Shown: one piece after another, positions 41,286 to 45,445 of the stretch
How the letters are laid out: each line of letters starts with the position of its first letter
How positions within the stretch are numbered: position 1 is the stretch's first letter
Assembly (NCBI GenBank): GCA_937872445.1
Contig: CALMSL010000048.1
Location: 1-45,445, forward strand
DNA: 45,445 nucleotides
Origin: an uncultured Microbacteriaceae bacterium
GTDB taxonomy: Bacteria > Actinomycetota > Actinomycetes > Actinomycetales > Microbacteriaceae
Direction: 5' to 3'
Program-made: the position numbers and the translations under genes
Notes under the pieces: generated by a model
What the model saw: the letters and a program-made list of their open reading frames with translations, nothing else
Told to the model about the DNA's origin: nothing
Database searches by the model: none

Positions 41286-42791
41286 TCACTTCACGAGCGG
41301 AAACAGGATCGTCTCCCGAATGCCCAGCCCGGTGACCGCCATGAGCAGCCGGTCGATGCCCATTCCCATTCCGCCGCTCGGCGGCATCCCGTGTTCGAGC
41401 GCGGCCAGGAATTCTTCGTCGAGCCGCATCGCCTCGTGGTCGCCCTTCGCCGCGAGCGCCGCCTGCGCGACGAACCGCTCGCGCTGGATCACCGGGTCGA
41501 CGAGTTCGGAGTATCCGGTGGCCAGTTCGAACCCGCGGATGTACAGGTCCCACTTCTCCACGCGGCCGGGCTTCGAACGGTGGTCGCGCACGAGCGGCGA
41601 GGTCTCGGCGGGGAAGTCGGCGACGAATGTGGGCCGCTCCAGCTTCGACTTCACGAAGTGCTCCCAGAGTTCCTCCACGAGTTTGCCGGCGGTTGGATGC
41701 TGCACCTCGAGCTCGAGGGAATCCGTCATCCGCGTCAGTTCCGCGATCGGCGTCTCGGTCGTGATCTCGATCCCGGATGCATCGCTCAGCGACTCGTACA
41801 TGGACACCCAGTCCCACTCGCCGCCCAGGTCGTACTCGGTGCCGTCCGCCCACGTGACCACGTGGGATCCGGCGACGGCGAGCGCCGCGTTCTGCACGAG
41901 CTCCTGGGTGAGCGTGGCCATCTGGTTGTAGTTTCCGTACGCCTGGTACGCCTCGAGCATCGCGAACTCGGGGCTGTGCGTGGAGTCGGCGCCCTCGTTG
42001 CGGAAGTTTCGGTTGATCTCGTACACGCGCTCCAGCCCGCCGACGACGGCGCGCTTCAGGAACAGTTCGGGGGCGATGCGCAGGAACAGTTCGGTGTCGA
42101 ATGCGTTGCTGTGCGTCACGAACGGGCGAGCGGATGCCCCGCCGTGCATGGTCTGCAGCATGGGCGTTTCGACTTCGAGGTAGTCGTGCGCAGTGAACGT
42201 CGCGCGCAGCGACGCGTTCACGGCGGCGCGGGCACGCACCGTCGTGCGGGCGGCTTCGCGCGAGATGAGGTCGAGGTAGCGCTGGCGCACGCGCGTCTCT
42301 TCGTTCAACTCGGTATGCAGGTTCGGCAGGGGCCGGATGGCCTTCGCCGCGATCTTCCATTCCTTCGCGAGAATGGACAGTTCGCCGCGACGGGACGAGA
42401 TCACCTCGCCGGACACGAACAGGTGGTCGCCGAGGTCGACGAGGTCCTTCCACTCGGCGAGCGACTCCTCGCCCACCTCCGCGAGAGACACCATTGCCTG
42501 GATGCGGGACCCGTCACCGCTCTGCAGGGACGCGAAACAGAGCTTGCCCGTGTTGCGGAGGTGCACGACGCGGCCCGCGACGCCGACGGTGACGCCGGTG
42601 GTGGCATCCGCTTCGAGTTCGCCGAACTTGGTCCGCACGGCCGGAATGCTGTCGGTGATCGGCAGTTCGACCGGATACGCCTCGGCGCCGGAGGCGATGA
42701 GCCGTTCGCGCTTGCCCAGGCGCACGGCCTTCTGCTCGCTGATTTCTGCGGCGGTCAGCTCCGGCTCGGATGCGGCGGGATTTTCGGTCAT
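41286..42791 (-). CDS. lysS: Lysyl-tRNA synthetase, class II
   Basis: A 501-residue class II synthetase. The N-terminal OB-fold anticodon-binding domain (about 60-150: GVAGRVVHLRNTGKLCFASLQSGDGSRIQAMV) is followed by the catalytic domain with motif 1 (ARAAVNASLRATFTAHDYLEVETPML), motif 2 (RVYEINRNFRNEGADSTHSPEFAMLE) and motif 3 (GMGMGIDRLLMAVTG). RQRYLDLI is diagnostic for LysRS. AGGAGAC lies upstream of ATG 42791. Its length is typical. Confidence 0.98.
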   Translation of the reverse strand: MTENPAASEPELTAAEISEQKAVRLGKRERLIASGAEAYPVELPITDSIPAVRTKFGELEADATTGVTVGVAGRVVHLRNTGKLCFASLQSGDGSRIQAMVSLAEVGEESLAEWKDLVDLGDHLFVSGEVISSRRGELSILAKEWKIAAKAIRPLPNLHTELNEETRVRQRYLDLISREAARTTVRARAAVNASLRATFTAHDYLEVETPMLQTMHGGASARPFVTHSNAFDTELFLRIAPELFLKRAVVGGLERVYEINRNFRNEGADSTHSPEFAMLEAYQAYGNYNQMATLTQELVQNAALAVAGSHVVTWADGTEYDLGGEWDWVSMYESLSDASGIEITTETPIAELTRMTDSLELEVQHPTAGKLVEELWEHFVKSKLERPTFVADFPAETSPLVRDHRSKPGRVEKWDLYIRGFELATGYSELVDPVIQRERFVAQAALAAKGDHEAMRLDEEFLAALEHGMPPSGGMGMGIDRLLMAVTGLGIRETILFPLVK

Positions 42792-42847
42792 TGAGTTGCG
42801 TCTCCTAAAGTCCCGCCAAGTTTACCGAGCGCGCGAGTTACCGTTGT

Positions 42848-42936
42848 GCTCCCTTCGAGACGCGCGCTTCGCGCGCTCCTCAGGGAGCGGGTAAGGTTTC
42901 CGCTCCCTGAGGAGGGCGAAGCCCGTCTCGAAGGGA
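42848..42936. repeat. Pair of inverted REP-like palindromes between panC and lysS
   Basis: Unit one (42848-42890) reads GCTCCCTTCGAGACG, an inner CGCGCGCTTCGCGCG palindrome, then CTCCTCAGGGAGCGG. Unit two (42901-42936) is its inverted counterpart (CGCTCCCTGAGGAGGGCGAA then CGTCTCGAAGGGA). Each can form a hairpin, and both can pair with each other. They fill the gap between panC and lysS and may terminate panC transcription. Confidence 0.8.
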
Positions 42937-42945
42937 ACCGACCGG

Positions 42946-43772
<827 letters not shown>

Positions 43773-43776
<4 letters not shown>

Positions 43777-44492
43777 TCGTCCTCCTCGGGCAGGGGTTCG
43801 AATGCGGGTGTGGTGGCATCCGAGAGTACGTTGTCCACGGTCGATCGTACGAGGGATGCGAGCACGGCGCCGGGCGACTCCACCCCGATGCCTTCCAGCA
43901 GCGCGACGGATTGCCCGATGATGGCGGCAGAGAACTGGGTTGCCGTCTCGATCGCCTCGCCGTAGGCGGCGCGATCCTCCTCGGCGATGAGCACCGGTTC
44001 GGCGCCGAGCTCCACGGCGAGCGCCTGCCCGATCGGCTGCACGGGCGCGGCGGCGGTGACGGCGCACCAGGATTCCCGCAGGCGCGCAAGGTCGAGGCTC
44101 GTGCCGGTGAACGCGAGCGCCGGATGCAGCGCGAGCGGGATCGCCCCCTGCGCTGCGGCCGGGGCGAGCACGGCGACGCCGAGCCCTGCGACCGTGTGCA
44201 GCACGAGCTGGCCCGCCTGCCACGCGCCGGCCGCGGCGAGCCCCTCCACGAGCGGTGCCAGCTCGGCCTCCGGCACGGCGAGCACCACGAGTTCGCTGCG
44301 CTCCACCACGTCGGGCACCGGCAGGACCGGCACCTCCGGGAGCAGCGCCTCCGCCCTGTCGCGACTTTCCGCCGACACCGCCGTGATGCCGACGATCGCG
44401 TGGCCGGCGCCGGCGAGCGCGGCCCCCAGCACGGCGCCGACCTTGCCCGCACCGACAATGCCGACCCCGAGCCGCCCCGACGGCGAGCTCAC
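43773..44492 (-). CDS. Rossmann-fold DUF2520 oxidoreductase-like protein, possible ketopantoate reductase
   Basis: A 239-residue protein. The N-terminal NAD(P)-binding fold is [33 protein letters not shown], with [19 protein letters not shown] and [20 protein letters not shown]. The C-terminal helical DUF2520 domain has [32 protein letters not shown] and [23 protein letters not shown]. It overlaps panC (ATGA) and the PH-domain gene (GTGA). DUF2520 proteins resemble PanG, a ketopantoate reductase that replaces PanE in some bacteria; coupling to panC makes that role plausible but unproven. Confidence 0.85.
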
Positions 44493-45445
44493 GCGGTGGC
44501 CTCCCCCGACCGCCAGCGGTGCGTGGTGTCGGACTGCGCGGCCGACACGGCGACGCGGGCGACATCCTCGAAGAACTGGATGGCGGCATCCCGGTCAATG
44601 GCGCCGATGTCCGCGCTGATCGGCCCCGATACGGTGTGCAGGTGCACGGCGGCGAGCCCGAGCGGGCGCAGCAGCGGACCCTGGTGCATTGACACGCTCT
44701 GCAGTCTGGGCTGCGGCACGATCACGAGCTTGCGCCAGATCGCTCCTTTGCGCAGCACGAGCGACCCTTCCGTGATCGCGAACCCGTTGCGGCGCCACGA
44801 GAACCACCGCAGCACGGCGGCGCGCCGCGGCGAGTTCGTGAACCCGTCATCCGGGCCGCCTGGGGATTCAAGCCCCGACTCGATCACGTTGATCGCCGAC
44901 AGGATGGCCTCCGGCTCGGGTGCCGATGCCGTGTCGGATGAGGGCACGGCGTCGGTGGCGTGCACTTCGCCCGCACTCTGCGCAAGAAGTTCGGGCAGCA
45001 TGAGCTCGAGCACCCGGCGAACATCGTTGCGATCCCCGACCGGCAGGATCGTGGTGTTGGCCTGCCCGTCGGCGCCCTTCGTGGAGGAGTGTCCGGCGCG
45101 GTTGACTTTGATCTCCCACCAGCCGGGCCCGCGCCACAGCAGCGGCTGGCTTACCTGCACGGAATGGATGCGCCCGGGCGGCAGCGTTTCGTTGCTCGTC
45201 GACAGCAGACCGAACCCGACCCGGATGCCGTCCGGCGTTCCCGCAATGCTGTACCGAAGCGACTTCGTGAACCGGCGCAGGTAGTAGCTTCCGAACCCAA
45301 TCGCGCCGGGGACCGCGAACAAGAGGGCCAGGAAGTTGCCGGTCGTGGCGATCCACGCGATGGCGGCCGCGACGACGATGAGGAGGAACACGGTGCTTCC
45401 GCTCAGCGCCATCGACCCGATGAGTCGCCCGAGGTCGAGTTTGAC
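44489..45445 (-). CDS. PH-domain (bPH2) membrane protein, N-terminal end cut by the window edge
   Basis: At least 318 residues. The frame is open to the right edge, so the N-terminus is missing. Near the visible start there are two TM segments ([40 protein letters not shown]). Two bacterial PH-like (YdbS/YdbT, DUF304) domains follow, one with [33 protein letters not shown] and one with [44 protein letters not shown]. Such proteins sit at the membrane with the PH-like domains in the cytosol; function unclear. It begins the visible chain PH - DUF2520 - panC, all overlapping. Confidence 0.88.
   Translation of the reverse strand, partial: VKLDLGRLIGSMALSGSTVFLLIVVAAAIAWIATTGNFLALLFAVPGAIGFGSYYLRRFTKSLRYSIAGTPDGIRVGFGLLSTSNETLPPGRIHSVQVSQPLLWRGPGWWEIKVNRAGHSSTKGADGQANTTILPVGDRNDVRRVLELMLPELLAQSAGEVHATDAVPSSDTASAPEPEAILSAINVIESGLESPGGPDDGFTNSPRRAAVLRWFSWRRNGFAITEGSLVLRKGAIWRKLVIVPQPRLQSVSMHQGPLLRPLGLAAVHLHTVSGPISADIGAIDRDAAIQFFEDVARVAVSAAQSDTTHRWRSGEATA

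Noticed and set aside
40911-42794. A 627-codon plus-strand frame opposite lysS.
   Set aside because: Antisense shadow of lysS that also reads through the palindromic repeats.

Overview
The window comes from a high-GC actinobacterium, most likely the family Microbacteriaceae. The support is the short actinobacterial ArgA-type acetyltransferase, the chromosomal group radA / argA / clpC / lysS / panC / DUF2520 / PH-domain protein, frequent leaderless genes (TANNNT, six bases, then the start codon), a tmRNA whose tag ends in ALAA, and family-typical palindromic repeats. Genus cannot be decided from sequence alone.

Bases 1-5600 are a patchwork: the end of an RraA-like gene, a tyrosine-coordinated haem protein (HTHP family), a SnoaL-like protein, the tmRNA gene, an AT-rich lipoprotein gene that looks foreign, an IS481-family element ending 1 nt from tRNA-Arg(ACG), a YjbR/MmcQ gene, and an ECF sigma factor with a one-TM partner followed by a strong terminator. 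Bases 5685-13645 hold a secreted lysozyme-like protein and an amino-sugar locus. In that locus a five-gene minus-strand operon (solute-binding lipoprotein, two permeases, NanE, NanK) faces a GntR/UTRA regulator and a DUF4127 gene across a shared promoter region. A second IS481 element (13682-14969) abuts tRNA-Ser(CGA) and is flanked by a 15-bp direct repeat equal to the 3' end of that tRNA.

Bases 15551-24879 form one long minus-strand operon: a complete mannose-family PTS (IIA, IIB, IIC, IID), an EamA transporter, a zinc dehydrogenase, a DhnA/LsrF-type class I aldolase, an aldehyde dehydrogenase, HPr and Enzyme I. A divergent SorC-type regulator and a 20-bp palindromic operator lie at its head. 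It reads as a self-contained uptake and breakdown route for one unidentified sugar or polyol: phosphorylating import, oxidation, aldol cleavage, aldehyde oxidation, possible product export.

From 26.8 kb onward lie core genes (radA, argA, clpC, lysS, panC, a DUF2520 protein and a PH-domain protein). They are interrupted by accessory modules: DUF2975 plus XRE regulator, a VapBC toxin-antitoxin pair, ArsR plus AHSA1, pirin, and a 1556-residue secreted nuclease/5'-nucleotidase. The gaps between genes are rich in palindromic repeats of several kinds. One 28-nt word occurs both as the two arms of a hairpin downstream of clpC and inside the panC coding region.

No CRISPR array, prophage or biosynthetic cluster was seen. 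The most unusual signals are the two IS481 elements docked at the same position on tRNA 3' ends, the uncharacterised PTS catabolic operon, and the repeat shared by the clpC hairpin and panC. There is no stretch longer than 300 bases without a gene or RNA.
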